A stretch of 64,000 nt of DNA from Blastomussa wellsi (GCA_947652115.1 OX393568.1:23879463-23943462); one strand, 5' to 3'; shown: positions 1 to 11,955, counted from the stretch's first letter. Translations and numbers: made by a program. The notes: a model not told the origin generated them from the letters alone.

Positions 1-1235
1 CTGTGTATAACGTAGAATCGATCGAAGGTGTTTCTTTGCGTTTCCAAAAAAACATTTTGTATCATACATGATAGACTCTTAAATGTGTTAAACTTTCGTC
101 TTTTTCCATCGTCGTTGTAGTTCAGTGTTCTGAAGCTTAGAGTACGCCGCAGCAGGATCAGTGACGAGGTTAAATTAAACAGTTGTTCAAAATCCTGCTC
201 ATGGTTATATCTTCTTGTATGCGGGGGCAGAATTTTATGTCTTTTATCCATCTGTGGCTCTAGAGTTTTCCACAAGGCCGTTTTACATGTGTACATGTCG
301 AGGGAGACAAACAATTAACTATCACTTGCTAAAATCACGTAGCTAAGACACAACCAGCTTAGGTTCTATAGCGCTCGTCACTAAATTCAACCCAGCAAAA
401 CTCTTTTGGTTTCTTGCGCAACATAGCTCGCCTCGTAGTGTCTGTTAGACCAACTTAAATACCGCGAGTAAGAGGTCCTTATGGCTAACATGACCCTTTT
501 AAGCGTGGATAGATCTCGATATCCTATCATTTTCAGCTTCCTTCCGTCTTCTACAAGGCAGTTACTTTAACTGACATTAGTTCCGTTATAAAAACAGTCT
601 TCTAGACGCAAGGAAGGCATAATCCGCCATTTCGATGATCAAATTGTCATTTGTCCTGTGTCCTCAGGAAAGAGGCCTTTCCTAGATTATGCACCGGAGA
701 GATATGTGTAGATTGTCAATCTCTTTCCTTCTTTGAATCTTTGTTTACTGTCACTAATGTAGCCATTGTTTAGCCTACCGCTTTGTATTTGACTGGCTAC
801 AAACACCTCGATCCAGTCAGATCCACCTCTACTGCCATGACGCACGACGGCGCCTGCACTTATCATGGCGCTCATTTATGCACGGGAATAACAAACAGGA
901 TTATTCGAATTAAAGTAAATCCTAATAACAACATTTAATTAAAAGTCCGTTGATTCTACGGCGGGAGCAACAATGAGCAGGGCATATATTTAGCTTGAAA
1001 CCAACCGAATTTAAATGCATATGCCTCCCTATAATTACAGTTTTCACTCCTTTTTATTGGATGTCCACACTTGAATTAGATAACTCGGTACCTGCCAGTG
1101 GACCTCGCATTTTTCACTAAATGTGACGTTTAACCGATATATAAACATCGTATATGCATGGTCATTTTTATTTTGGTTCACAGTCGGCGGTAATTATAAT
1201 TAAATGGATTTAGGCCATTTTAGAACACGAACTCG
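1..1235. other. Non-coding, upstream of gene A1
   Basis: No reading frame here looks like a gene. The stretch is AT-rich and leads into the candidate A1 promoter. The last 100 bases, around a TGCATGGT motif near 1155, resemble the sequence just upstream of A2 near 8261, so the duplication that made A1 and A2 probably included part of this DNA. Confidence 0.5.
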
Positions 1236-1288
1236 TTTCCGTAAACAAATTAATATCTCGGATTTATAAAGGAGAGGTTAGAGGTCCC
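1236..1288 (+). promoter_or_regulatory. Candidate promoter of gene A1 with forkhead-like motif
   Basis: TTTCCGTAAACAAA lies at 1236-1249, followed by a TATA-like GATTTATAAAGG at 1261-1272 and GGTTAGAGGTCC ending at 1288. The same order of elements is found upstream of A2 (8339-8383), and the first motif recurs upstream of A3 (15981-15994, minus strand). GTAAACAA fits the known forkhead-factor consensus RTAAAYA. About 490 bases separate this block from the A1 coding exon, leaving room for a 5' exon and intron. The promoter role is inference from conservation and TATA position. Confidence 0.45.
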
Positions 1289-1781
1289 TTCGGTGGCCTT
1301 CGTGCATGCTAATCACTTGTGCAGGAAGGAAGGAAATGAATGTTAGCCCAATAACTGCATAAATCAAATAATCCAGTCCGATGTAAATACTCATTGCAAC
1401 TGGTTTTAAGCAGTACGTGCTGAATAGTATGCGGATTGAGAAGTTGTAAGTTGTTATTCATATTAAATGCATGGTCTTTGATCATGCATATATGACCATA
1501 TATCCTTTGCAGCACTTCCACCTTTGGCGATCCTTGCAAAACTTCTGTAACAGCGTACTTCGGCGAACCTTAACCTGAGGCCAATTTCTGTCTTTTAGTG
1601 ACCCACCGGCTTTACTTATGGAGCAGGAAATGAATCAAAAACATGCATTGGGGCGGTAGCGTAAAGTATGGGCTTAAACGCATCAGTAGAGTTACGCAGT
1701 TTGCCATCAGCCCGTTCAATAATAACAGTAGTTGAAAAAACAATTCGAAGTAAACAATTTTCTTGTTTCTCATCTGATTAG

Positions 1782-2857
1782 GGAAAGTGGACGCAATGAA
1801 ATCCGAGCCACAACCATATCAACCCCAGAACGTATTGATCCCGAATTCTAGCATTTCTTGGAATGGTGGCACACAGAACACCCCATCTGACACCGTGCGG
1901 GCATCGACTTCAGAGATCTCCCTTAATTTTCCTGAGGGAAATCTTCAAGAACACCAAAGGTTGCATGTAGAAGACGATCGTGGGGATGGCAACAGCATCA
2001 GCCCATCAAAGCCAATATGTATGCAGTCGGCGATGGACAGCGAAATGGCTTCAGATTCAAATTTATTGGGTGAGCTTTACGACGAACCCTGGCGATCACA
2101 GGTTTCAGATTTCCTCTGGGAAAGTTTGTCAGACGGAGATGAACGAAAACTGTCTTCAGAAAGCACTGACTCTGGTGTATCCCTCCATGGACCAAGTCTA
2201 GATGCACCAAGTCTAGATGATGTCTTTGAAGTCATTGACGAAATGGATCTTTTCGTGTCAGGTCTGACAACGAATGCGGCCTTGAAAACGCCTTAAGCTG
2301 ATCAAATGGACTATCTGTCGCAGTCTTACAGTTCTAATGGCCTACGTCAGCTGCCTTCTGGTCATATTTCGAGCTCCGATTCGAGCAATTCGTTCCAGAG
2401 TTCAGACTTAGGGCTTGTAAGAGGCCTTCAAAGCCCATCCCGTGGTTCGATCACTGCAGTGAGAAGGCTGTGTGAATTACTTTCAAAGCCAAGGTCTGAT
2501 CATTTGAATTTTGTCTTCGTTCGTCTCCTTAACAACGCCTTAAAGGCGATGGAAGATGCTATTCAACGTCGGTCCAGCCGTCCAAGGAGCAACAAGGGGA
2601 GACAGAGGACTCGGACAAACGGATCTTTCAGTGAAGGCGAAAACAGCTTTGAAACAGTGAGTACTGAGTTCAGCCGTTCCTTCACTTCAAAATCTCAATC
2701 TTTGCCAGCTTATTTAACTGGCTTAGAGGAACGTGAAAATGAGAACTTTCAGCTGCAGCAGGATTGGCACGTGACAGAAAAGGAATCATTTATTGCTCTG
2801 GAGGACACTGTGTCGGATTTTATGGATGAGCAGTTTCCTTTCTTAGTTTCTATCTAA
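1782..2857 (+). pseudogene. Acidic family member A1, interrupted by an in-frame stop
   Basis: The exon follows a good splice acceptor (pyrimidine-rich tract, AG at 1780-1781). The first ATG is at 1796 (MKSEPQ), at the same place as the MKPEQ and MKTKL starts of A3 and A4. The frame runs to a TAA at 2294-2296, then stays open in the same frame from 2297 to 2857. Paralogues have a sense codon there, A3 having Leu, so a single substitution such as TTA to TAA explains it. Conserved parts flank the stop: an acidic/hydrophobic segment (SLDDVFEVIDEMD) before it, and after it the helical block (LCELLSKPRSDH through ALKAMEDA), a basic run and a C-terminal block containing FIALEDTVSDF. The VDLT motif of the paralogues is degraded to AYLTGL. 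Readthrough, or a truncated product of about 166 residues, cannot be excluded. The family function is unknown to me. Confidence 0.7.
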
Positions 2858-3432
2858 AGCTGTCAAAAACAAACCTAGGATAAAGAAGAAGACTTTATAA
2901 ATTGCATCCATGGGATTGCTCAATTTTATTTTATAAAAGTTTTGTACATTGCCATATTTCCTCGAATAATCACTTCAACCATTTGAAATAATGGCCCCCA
3001 TCTCGTCCCCCATTTTCAGAAATCTCCATACCAATTATTATCTACAAATGATACGTCCTTTCGTGACCAAAATTAATGTTGTTTTCTATTAGGGACATGG
3101 CAATAACTATAATATGTGTGATATTGGTGATGTTCTTTGCTTTCAAAGTTCTGTATTCGTTAAACTATTGTCTGGCTTTTTCTCATAATACTCTAGCTAT
3201 ATATTGTATAAGTATCCAGGACGGAACAAGTTTTGTTACAGTTATACAACAATTGCCCCCGCTTTTGTGTAGCAACAAAGAATTATCACCCAAGAGGATT
3301 ATTGGAGGAAATACGATATAAAGCAGCACTCAAGTAGTTGAAGTGCCTATGAAGAAATTTGGAAAATGAACAACAATGGTGTTTTCCTTTTTTCAATATC
3401 TTATTTCGTTCCAGATATATTCACGTTTTGGT

Positions 3433-4128
3433 ATTATGCAAATTAAATAACTACCACGATGGGGTCAAAACACAAAATGATAAATATCTCTGCAAATAAT
3501 AAAGCAATACAGTTGAAACTTGGAACGAGTATTCTACCCTAAGAAATACACCACAGGCTGCCTATTTTGATGTTGCTATGACAACATTAACAATTACTGT
3601 TTTTGAATTACCCAACACTAACCACTTCCTAACTGATAATAAGGAGAAGAAGTGCACGAAGTGGACATTGGGTATGTTTCGATCCACGTGAGATCGTAAG
3701 ATCCACGTGTGTCTCCATTCAGACCCATAAATGGAAATAGTACATTCAAAGAGACACTGGAAAGACGCTGAAAGACACTGGAACCAAGAGTGTTGCTAAG
3801 CAACGTCAAAATAGGCACCTTGTGGTGTATTTTTTAGGGTACAATAATGGTGCAAAGTTTCAACTGCACTGCCCTATTATTTGTAAAGATATAGACCCTA
3901 TGCATAAATGGTAGCCAATTTTAAATTCTTTTGTGTGCTTAAATTAATTAGCTCCACTAACCTCGTTCAAGAGCAAAAATTCTCTTGAATTACCAACTAA
4001 AAAACAAGGTTAGTAGGGCTAATTTAAATGAACAGAGAAGAATTGTAAACTGGCAGCCACTTATGCATAGGGTCTGGACTCCAAACTGTAACCACTTATG
4101 ACGTCACCAGTTATCTAATTTGCATAAT
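3433..4128. mobile_element. Foldback MITE with a second foldback nested in its right arm
   Basis: The outer ends are inverted: ATTATGCAAATTAAATAACT at the left and its near-complement at 4109-4128. The long arms (about 3488-3595 and 3785-3893) pair with roughly 80 percent identity by eye and share the blocks CAGTTGAAAC, ACCCTA and TACACCACA. The right arm is split by another foldback (3894-4075). No coding potential is seen. Confidence 0.7.
3894..4075. mobile_element. Inner foldback MITE
   Basis: The ends are inverted repeats AGACCCTATGCATAA and TTATGCATAGGGTCT. The arms extend about 75 bases inward with scattered mismatches, through a shared AATTCTT and a TTAATTAGCTCCACTAAC-like block. It sits inside the right arm of the surrounding element, so it inserted later. 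Confidence 0.7.
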
Positions 4129-4818
4129 ATAACAATGTAAATATCTCTGTAACGAAAGAAGATAGCTCAAAAAGGTAAACCCCGTTCTTCCTCATTTTGA
4201 AAGGGCTTTAAAATAAGCTTAAGTTGATTTTTACTTCATAGACACTTTAAGATTATGCAATCAGCATAAATTTTATGTCCATTTAATTTAGTGAAATAAC
4301 CAACCCTTAATAATGCTATACTTATACTTTGAATTTTATGAGAAGTGAAAATAATTAACAGATGAGTTATATACTCTGTGGTATATAACATTATCACGGT
4401 AAGAGGAATTGGTAACCTGAAAAACTAGGAGGAAAATTTCCCTAACTTACCCTTGGCTACTCCATGTTAAGCATTTCCCGTCTCATTGATGCTTTCTTGG
4501 CAATTCTTGAAGCGAAAGCAAGCCGAGTAAAAGGGCAACAAAGGCAAAAAAAGATACGAAACAAGGAGAAAGGAAAAGCGAAAAAAATAAAGAAAATGAA
4601 AAGCATAAAGAGGTAGGTCACTTTCTCGTCCAAATTTTTTCTCGAAATTTTGATTTGTGCGTATGCCCGAGCAAAAATGGCGTTAAATGCGACGCTAGTG
4701 AATAGCCTGGCATGTCTTTATTTTGCAAATGCATTTTGGTGAGATTTGAAGTAGATTTAGCCAAATACTGACTAGAAAATGTTAAAATTTCTAAAAACCG
4801 CGTTTTTGCATAAGTCTC

Positions 4819-4836
4819 CAGGAGCCAATGGGTTAA
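4819..4836. mobile_element. Possible solo piggyBac-like element end
   Basis: CAGGAGCCAATGGG is followed directly by TTAA. Read inward this is TTAA then CCCATTGGCTCC, the shape of a piggyBac-type terminus (TTAA target plus a CCC start, as in the intact element at 37529). I could not find the matching left end nearby, so this is at best one end of a decayed MITE. Confidence 0.3.
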
Positions 4837-5382
4837 TGCGGTGAACAGGGGAAACGAAGCCAGTGACGTTTCGTTCTATTCAATTTTGTAATCTCTTAGT
4901 TAAACGGCACTTTTGAAAGTTTTGAAAATAATAACAATATAAGAATGGCTGAAACCATGCATTTCGTGGACGATAAGTGTATTATTGTTTGATAATATGG
5001 CTCAGTATTTTGTGCTGCATAATGACAATCAAATCTTAGTCCCCAGCCCCTGTCAATTTTCCAGTCAAACTAATTGTCCACAGAAGAGGCACAAAGATTA
5101 CATCATTATTTGGACAAAACTGAGTTATTCCTGTACATACTTACTCGATGATCCATAAGTATCTTTATTCAAAGGAAAAGTCTGTATGCCGACGATGATC
5201 TGAATAAAAAATATCTTACTGACACAGTCACGGTGTGAGTGCTGCTATTCTTGTAGTAGAGGACGTAGTCAGGCTCAACGGTGATTACGGCTTGGATTCC
5301 AGATCATGAGCACAAGATGGGGTCTTTTGTATTACAGGGCGAGACACTATTTTCGCAGCAAACAAGCAAACACGCCCGCTAG

Positions 5383-5522
5383 CCAGTCAGTCAGTCATTG
5401 ATCATTCAGTTGGTAATTGATCGAGTGAGTGAGTGAGTGAGTTGATCGAGTCAGTCAGTCAATCAGTCAGTCAGTCAGTCAGCCAACTCAGTCAGTCAAT
5501 TGGTCAATCAGTCAGTCAGTCA
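5383..5522. repeat. Imperfect (CAGT)n / (GAGT)n microsatellite
   Basis: About 140 bases of CAGT and TGAG tetranucleotide units, broken by short spacers such as CATTGATC and CAATTGGT. Confidence 0.85.
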
Positions 5523-6072
5523 TAGCCGACCCAAAGAGTTATATCTTGATTAAATTGCTAAACAAAGAAGTTTAGAACTGGCCGCGTAAAAATTTGAATG
5601 ACAAACTCCCCTGAAGCTTAAAGCTGTGACAGGCATTTGAATGTTATTGTAACTAAACAGTTGCAACGAGCAAATGTTCCTCTGTTCGCAGCACTGCCCA
5701 AAATTTTGGACCGCGGTAAGGGACTCGATTGCTGTCAAAATAGGAATTGCACTGAAGCCACTGAATCGGATCCCTTTTTGAGTAGAAATTCTTCATTACA
5801 CAAAAACATTATTACGGAATAAAGGAAATTATATTTTTGGGTAGCAAAAGTATTGGAAATTTCGCCTCAAAACAGGACAATTATTTTTTGCTGCCAAACA
5901 ACATCAAGCCAATTACCACTCAGCCGTACAGTTCTTCGTTTGTTCCTTTGGTCAACCGAGTGTTATTTGAAGAAAGCAAATTCATGTTCTGAGACAGCAA
6001 ACACAATCCTTCTTTAGGATATTTATCAATTAACCCGGAAATGTAAAACAAAGCAGTCACACTGTGGTTCAA

Positions 6073-6138
6073 ACCGGAAGTGCGTCATTCCAGTGTTCTG
6101 GGTCTTTACAAACCAACCAATGCTGTTAACCGGAAGTG
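6073..6138 (+). promoter_or_regulatory. Pair of ETS-like motifs
   Basis: ACCGGAAGTG occurs at 6073-6082 and 6129-6138, and a weaker CCCGGAAATG lies near 6033. ACCGGAAGTG is the textbook high-affinity ETS-factor site. Two perfect copies in 66 bases are unusual for AT-rich DNA, but no gene start is recognised beside them, so a regulatory role is only suggested. Confidence 0.3.
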
Positions 6139-8338
6139 GTAAATAGTAAACTAGGAAGTTACAACACGCTACAAATATGCAATAAAATGTATGAACCATA
6201 ATAAGCATGACACTTTTAAGTACTTTACAGTGTCCCAGTGCGTCATGATAGATATTGAAAAACCTGCGTTGGTTTGGGTTGCTAGCATACACTAATGGAC
6301 AGGTGTTTACTGTAATGCTGAAGCGGTGAGATCTACCAAGGCAGTTTACCCCTCACCTTTATCAGTTTTCGATTGATAATTATCAGGTGAATTCAGGTTG
6401 GTCAGAAATCTCATTATTCTATAAAATATATCGAATTAGGGTTTACGTTGTTGTAAGATTACTACGCACATCCATGCATGGTGTAAGCCCATTTGTTCCC
6501 CTAAGTATTAGTTATTTTTTGCAGATACAGGAAACTTACAGATCAGGTTATTAAATAGAATTTAAACCATAATTAACAACTAATTCGGGTTTCACTAAGG
6601 TAGTAAATTTACAAGCCACGAATTTCACTTTATTAATTGCAGGGCGAAATGATAATATTTCATTATCAGCTTTTTGCAGGCTTTGAAACTACACAGCCTG
6701 TTTTAAATCAACTAATATTATTATTAGAGCGATAATTAATCAATATAAATCCCTCGTGAAATAAAAATATCCTTATATATCCATTTGCTTTGTTTCTTAA
6801 TAAGCAGTTCTAGTAAATTTACTAACCTTTATAGGCTCCAAGCTGTTTTCTATTGATTTTGCACGGGAGATTGCATCATCAAGAGATGTCTGTGTTGGAC
6901 ACAGACAGATAGAAACACAGACTAGGCAGAAATCTGACATCCACTGAACTGATAACAGCAGTAGAGTCTCAGTGGATAAAAGTCTTAATAATAGCAAGCA
7001 GTTTGTACTATATCCAGTACTAAATTAAATGTTTTACAATTTCAAATGAGTGCAATATATATACGGATATAGATGCAGCGGAACTCTCGGTTTCTCGACC
7101 TTCCTTGTAACACCAACCAAGCGTCGTTTGTCTCTTGGCTTCAGCTTCACTCAGAATCAAACACTGCATTCTTTCCTTAGATTTCTCGAGTAAATTTTCC
7201 TTTTGCTTTTAGGCTCGAGAATTCAGGATTCTACTGTAGTTTGATACGACTTGTAATCATCAGGAGTGAGCTTTGTTTCTGGCATTTGATTGATATGGTT
7301 AGAGATTTGTTTGGTTGTTTATCACGAGGCAGGATTATATTTTCGAGAATAAAATATCGATCCTAATCCGGAGCTCGCAAAAATCTTACCATGATAGTGA
7401 CTGATATATATATATGCCCACTCCATATGTTTATACCAAGATACAGTAATTCACTTAGCCTATTATACTAGAGTTTAAAACTTGGCCCAAACTGTCTGAG
7501 AATTTAGACTCCTGGAAAACTGCTGAAACAATTAAAATACAAGCAATACGTGTGCAATCTTATCATTTCCCCTAAAATGGCTTTAAATGTTACTCGACAA
7601 TATTGGAGCTGAAATTTTCCGTCGCTTAATCATCAAGCAGTCACTGTTTAAAAGGGAAAGCCATGTGAGCTGTAATTTAATTCAGAGTATCATTCGGACT
7701 GCTGCATGAGCAAACTAATTTTTCCATGGTATTCAAACTGGGTCAGAGAATCAATGCTAATTTGATGACGAATCGAAAGATGTAAAAGCACTGCAGAATT
7801 TTATCATAATATTGTTGATCGAGTCATACTAAACGATTTTTAAATGTCTTTAATTAAAATGACTGCTTCAGTTATCCCTCTAGAAGGGGAGAGAAACAAA
7901 TGGAACGATCTTCGAAGTTGAAACCAGAAAATTTTAGTATTAAAAGTTTCAGGTAGTGGAAAAGCTGTAGCTGTTATAACAACCCTCAATCAAAATCGAG
8001 CACTACTATAAAGCTATACAGAAGAATAACATTTGAGGAAAAAATATTTCACATAACATAACGTTATCGATACAGTAGTTGATGTGATGAATGGTAAAAC
8101 AACTTTATTAGAGCATAGGAAGGCCCCTATTTTGGCTTGCTTGATGCTTTATTTACTATTGGCACTGAATTGAAGCAGCCTCTTTCCTGACCTGCCCTTT
8201 GGTTCCATCAAACACTCTCTGATCCACATTTCGTGCGCAAAACGATATTCAAGCATTGTTCATGCATGGTGATCACTATTTTTCCATTATAATTATGGCC
8301 GATTATATAGCCTCCAGGTCCTTTGAAACGCTATCTTA

Positions 8339-8383
8339 TTTCCGTAAACAAAGCTCTCGCATTGGAAAGGAGGTTAGAGGTCC
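8339..8383 (+). promoter_or_regulatory. Candidate promoter of gene A2 with forkhead-like motif
   Basis: TTTCCGTAAACAAA at 8339-8352 and AAAGGAGGTTAGAGGTCC at 8366-8383 match the block upstream of A1. The A1 TATA-like sequence is degraded here to GCATTGGAAAGG. The distance to the A2 coding exon is about 1.5 kb, against 0.5 kb for A1, so the intervening intron has grown or shrunk. Confidence 0.45.
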
Positions 8384-9884
8384 TTTAATTGAACAGCGAA
8401 AAGACCAACAAACTAATTAGTGACCCAGGAAGGAAGGATGCAATACGCAACCAGCTGACAATTACTGACCACAAATTTCATAGCATTGAATGAGTAGTTA
8501 AGAATTAAAGTTTCTAACCATTTAAGTCTTTTAATATTACAGACAAGTTAGTTAATTTGACTAATCTCAGCTTTTTATGAAATTAGTTTTGCGTAACGTT
8601 AACCTTAGAAGTGTCTTCCACTTCTGACATTCCGTCCGTAAAATTTTGTAATATATACGGTGCTCTGGAAAAACTTTGAAATGAAAATGAAATATTTATA
8701 CATTCTGCGAAGATGAAACCTCAGCTACGCAACAAAGAGGTGCTTTGGACGATACAGAACACATTTACACAGAATATTGCCGGTATAACATGAGTGTGCC
8801 ATATGGAAAGGAATCAGTAATAGAAAAATAATAAAATACTATTTTATAATGCACAAATTCAACAAATGCCCTTAATAAAATTAATGTGTAAGTTAAATGC
8901 CACAATAAAACAAAATAAAACAAACTCAAACTGAGTTACCTATTAAAGAATCACAAAAAGATATGACATTCTGTTTCAATTCTGTCCTTGTTTATAATTA
9001 AGCTTTTATTTTTGATTCATTCAAAGATTTCACTTTTTAAAGTAATCGATTTTAAGAATTCTTTAAAATAATCCTTTGAATAATATTTTTTGGCATTTGA
9101 TAATTTGGGCCCATAACAACTTGCTTAAGGGTTTCGGCTTTAAATAAAGCATTTAGATGCGTTAGTGCAAAGTAAAAATGTACATGGCTACCGTATAATG
9201 ACAAACAGCCAGCCGAAAGAAATTATTGGTTCCCAGTAGAATTTAATCCGTTTATTTCGTTGTTTTGTCCAGAAGAAAGAGATTAAGAGAAAATAACAAT
9301 TAATCAAAGCTGCGAAAGGGTGACGGACAAGCGAGTATACGGCGGGGTGTGATCCAGATTGTAGTAAAAAATTAAATATATGGAAAATGCATGACGAGAA
9401 TGTCTATAAACGAAGCCGCTGGGATGGTAGAAATCGATTTGTATAAACTCTCTATGAGGACATGACAAAAGTTTCCTGAAAACATCTTTGTTCATTTATT
9501 AGCCACGAGAATTTTTAAAATCTGGCATACTTAGCCCAGGCATACATCTAGCATGCAATGGCTTGCAGGCGTAGTTATTGGGCACGAACGCTGAATAATC
9601 GTTCTTTCGCCTATTTTGGCCGCCATCTTGGATGAGGAAACTCACAGAGGACTGGATCGAGTCAGAATCGACCCCAAGGGAGAGGATAACGACTTCCCGT
9701 CCCCTTCCCTCTATGTTTGCGACTGCAAGGTCAGACGTGCGAGCAAAATTATCTAATGCTCGCCCATCAAAAACGCATTCACCGCCATAAAACATACCCT
9801 GACTCTGCCACTTTAAATACAATTATTAACATGTAGAGATGATAATAATCAGAGTTAATAGTTTGCTTCTTCTTATTACTTTAG
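8384..9884. other. Presumed 5' exon and intron region of gene A2
   Basis: No coding exon is identified. An AGGAAGGAAGGA run near 8426 is shared with A1 (near 1324) and A3 (near 15890, minus strand). A minus-strand frame at 9499-9822 (107 codons) has a balanced composition, but it lies in a GC-richer patch I read as a dispersed repeat and I do not call it a gene. The stretch ends in a clear acceptor (pyrimidine tract, AG at 9883-9884). Confidence 0.4.
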
Positions 9885-9947
9885 GTTACGTTAGCGAAAA
9901 TCAGAACTGAAATCAAACCAGAACTCAATCGACACCTCAACAGATCA

Positions 9948-10982
9948 ATGCGGAATTTTAACACTGGTTGGAATGGGGTTACTTGTGACATTCAAGCTGA
10001 TATCGAAATGGCATCGACTTCAGAAGCCCCCTTTAATTTTGCTGATGACAATCTTCAAGGAAACAGAAAGTTGCACTTATTAAAAAGGTTTGAGGACGGT
10101 CACAAAATCATTGCCTCAAAGGAAACATGTACGAAGCCCTCGCTGGACAACGAATTGGCTTCAGATACACATTCAGTAGACGAGCTTTACGACGAATCTT
10201 GGCAATCACTGATCTCAGACTCCCACTTGAAAATTGTGCCAGATGAAGATGAAAGACAACTGTCCTCACGAAGCATTGACTCAGACGATATCTCACTCCT
10301 GAGTTTAGATAATGCACCAAGCCTAGACGATGTCTTTGAAGTCCTTGACGAAATGGATCTGTTCGCGTCAGGTCTGCCAATCGATGCTGCCTTAACGCCG
10401 CCAACTCATCTTATAGGCGAGAAGTCCCAGTCTTGCAACTCTAGTGGGCTATATCAGCTTCCCATTGCCCATATTTCGAGCTCTGATCAGCTGCGCAATC
10501 CATTTCAGAGTTTTGACTTTGACCTCGTGAAAGGTCTTCAAAGCCCAACCCGTGGTTTGGTCACGGCAGTAAGAAAGTTGTCTGAATTACTTTCAAAACC
10601 AAGATCTGATCATTTAAATTTTGTCTTTGTTCGTCTCCTTAACAACGCCTTAAAGGAGATGGAAGATGCTTTTCAACGTCAGTCGAACCGTGCCAGGAAG
10701 AGGCCAAACAAGTCTACAAGTGATGTCGAGAGAATCTTTAAACCAGTTGGCGTTGGGCTGAACGATTCCTTCACTTTCCAGTCACAGAGTTTGACAGCTC
10801 TTCCTTTCAAGGGAGGCAGCTGTTCCGAAATTGTGGATTTAACTGGTTTAGGTGACTGGAAGAAAAAACATCTTCAGCTGCAGCAAGATAGTCGCGTCAT
10901 TGAAAATGAATCATTCATCGCTCTGGAGGAGACCGTACCGGGTTCTGCACATGAGCAGTTTCCTTTCCTACTTCCTATTTAA
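9948..10982 (+). CDS. Acidic family member A2, intact coding exon
   Basis: 344 residues from the first ATG of an exon that begins at 9885 after a good acceptor. The frame is open back to the acceptor; the position corresponding to the A3/A4 start Met is Ile here (EIKPEL), so translation may start at 9948 or in an upstream exon. Layout: acidic Ser/Asp-rich N-terminal half; conserved DELYDESW near residue 80; acidic/hydrophobic segment SLDDVFEVLDEMD near 124-136; helical block LSELLSKPRSDH through ALKEMEDA near 204-245; basic RARKRPNK near 250; VDLT at 296-299, which resembles a SUMO-interacting motif; C-terminal FIALEET. No signal peptide or membrane segment. The composition suggests a nuclear cofactor, but I do not recognise the family and that role is inference. 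This is the clearest intact copy on the plus strand. Confidence 0.75.
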   Translation: MRNFNTGWNGVTCDIQADIEMASTSEAPFNFADDNLQGNRKLHLLKRFEDGHKIIASKETCTKPSLDNELASDTHSVDELYDESWQSLISDSHLKIVPDEDERQLSSRSIDSDDISLLSLDNAPSLDDVFEVLDEMDLFASGLPIDAALTPPTHLIGEKSQSCNSSGLYQLPIAHISSSDQLRNPFQSFDFDLVKGLQSPTRGLVTAVRKLSELLSKPRSDHLNFVFVRLLNNALKEMEDAFQRQSNRARKRPNKSTSDVERIFKPVGVGLNDSFTFQSQSLTALPFKGGSCSEIVDLTGLGDWKKKHLQLQQDSRVIENESFIALEETVPGSAHEQFPFLLPI

Positions 10983-11198
10983 TGCTGCCCGAAATCTAGA
11001 AAGCTAAGATACATTGACAAAAAAGTGAATTTCATTAATGGGACCGTCGAATAGTACAGTTTTTTGCTAGAATAATTGCTACCATTGAACCAGTTATTTT
11101 AAATAATCGCCTGCGTCCTTCTTCAACTGGTTGACTATGGACTGATGACTATTGAAAATACTTTTCATGACCAAAACTGTTGTTTCCCTTGTTACAAC

Positions 11199-11277
11199 AT
11201 CTGAGATGTTGATGCCTGTAAAGTGTTTTGAACGTATTGTTTTGAGCTTCTCAAAGTTGCTTTAAAACACCAAGCTC
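11199..11277 (+). repeat. 80-base direct repeat, copy 1
   Basis: ACATCTGAGATGTTGATGCC through AAAACACCAAGC recurs at 12421-12500 with only a few changes. Copy 1 is cut at its right end by the MITE at 11278. Confidence 0.8.
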
Positions 11278-11404
11278 CGGTTGTTCAAAGACACTTGAAG
11301 GGTGGACAACGAAATCACTATCCAGTGGATATCGCAGTTTGTTTTGCCAGCACTTATCCACTAGATTCATCCGGTGGATAGAGTTATCCAACCTTTGAAC
11401 AACC
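11278..11404. mobile_element. Foldback MITE
   Basis: The ends are CGGTTGTTCAAAG and CTTTGAACAACCG. The arms continue inward through ATCCAGTGGAT and ATCCACTAGAT/CCGGTGGATAG. About 127 bases with no coding potential. Confidence 0.75.
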
Positions 11405-11702
11405 GTGGCAAAATATTTTCTTGTTAATTTCCCTCATGATACTTCTTTTGCTTTTTTTGTTTCAGTTTTAGACGACTGACCCATATAAGGAGAAATAATC
11501 AATTAACAATCAATCGCCCAGAATGATTACGTCACGAAAAACGGTATTTAATTATAAGCGACACAGGCATGGATTTGTGAATAGATTAAGTTGTAATAGA
11601 CCGTATTACTACTATGCTGTAGCTTTAGCTTAAATTGATATACCTAATAAGGTGTGAAAATAGCAGTCAGCATATTAACTTCTTACTCTTTAGCACATGA
11701 GA

Positions 11703-11937
11703 GTTGCGGTGGCCTGATGGTTAGCGCGCCAAACTCCGGATGGGGCGGCCTGGGTTCGAGCTCCCGCCGGGTCGCTTCGTTGTGTATTTGGGAAGAACGT
11801 TTACTCGCATAGTGCCTCCCTTCTCCTAGGTGTTTAAATGGGTTCCAGTAACGCTTTGGATGATACTACTTCAATACTCTGTCATCATAATCTCTGTAGG
11901 TGTGGGCCATTTGGCTGACGCAGACTTTACTTTACAT
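11703..11937 (+). mobile_element. tRNA-derived SINE, copy 1
   Basis: The head has a pol III A box (TGGCCTGATGG, 11710-11720) and B box (GGTTCGAGCTC, from 11753) spaced as in a tRNA. The body continues with AAATGGGTTCCAG and ends in GACGCAGACTTTAC. The copy at 55255 has the same head, middle and end. Confidence 0.8.
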
Positions 11938-11955
11938 TCTAATTGTATTTGTTTT

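Larger units (their letters stand above)
4129..8338. other. Long stretch with no recognised gene
   Basis: No convincing coding region on either strand; the frames are short and unlike known proteins. It holds a purine-rich tract (4500-4620), a piggyBac-like end near 4819, a CAGT-rich microsatellite (5383-5522), a pair of ETS-like motifs (6073-6138) and a short (TA)n near 7406. An unseen 5' exon of A2 could lie in or just beyond the right-hand part. Confidence 0.4.

Noticed and set aside
5403..5522. CAGT-rich repeats considered as a CRISPR-like array
   Set aside because: Units are four bases long with no spacers; a simple microsatellite in a eukaryotic genome.
9499..9822. 107-codon minus-strand frame upstream of A2
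   Set aside because: Protein-like composition but no domain, lies in the presumed A2 intron on the opposite strand, and looks like part of a dispersed repeat.
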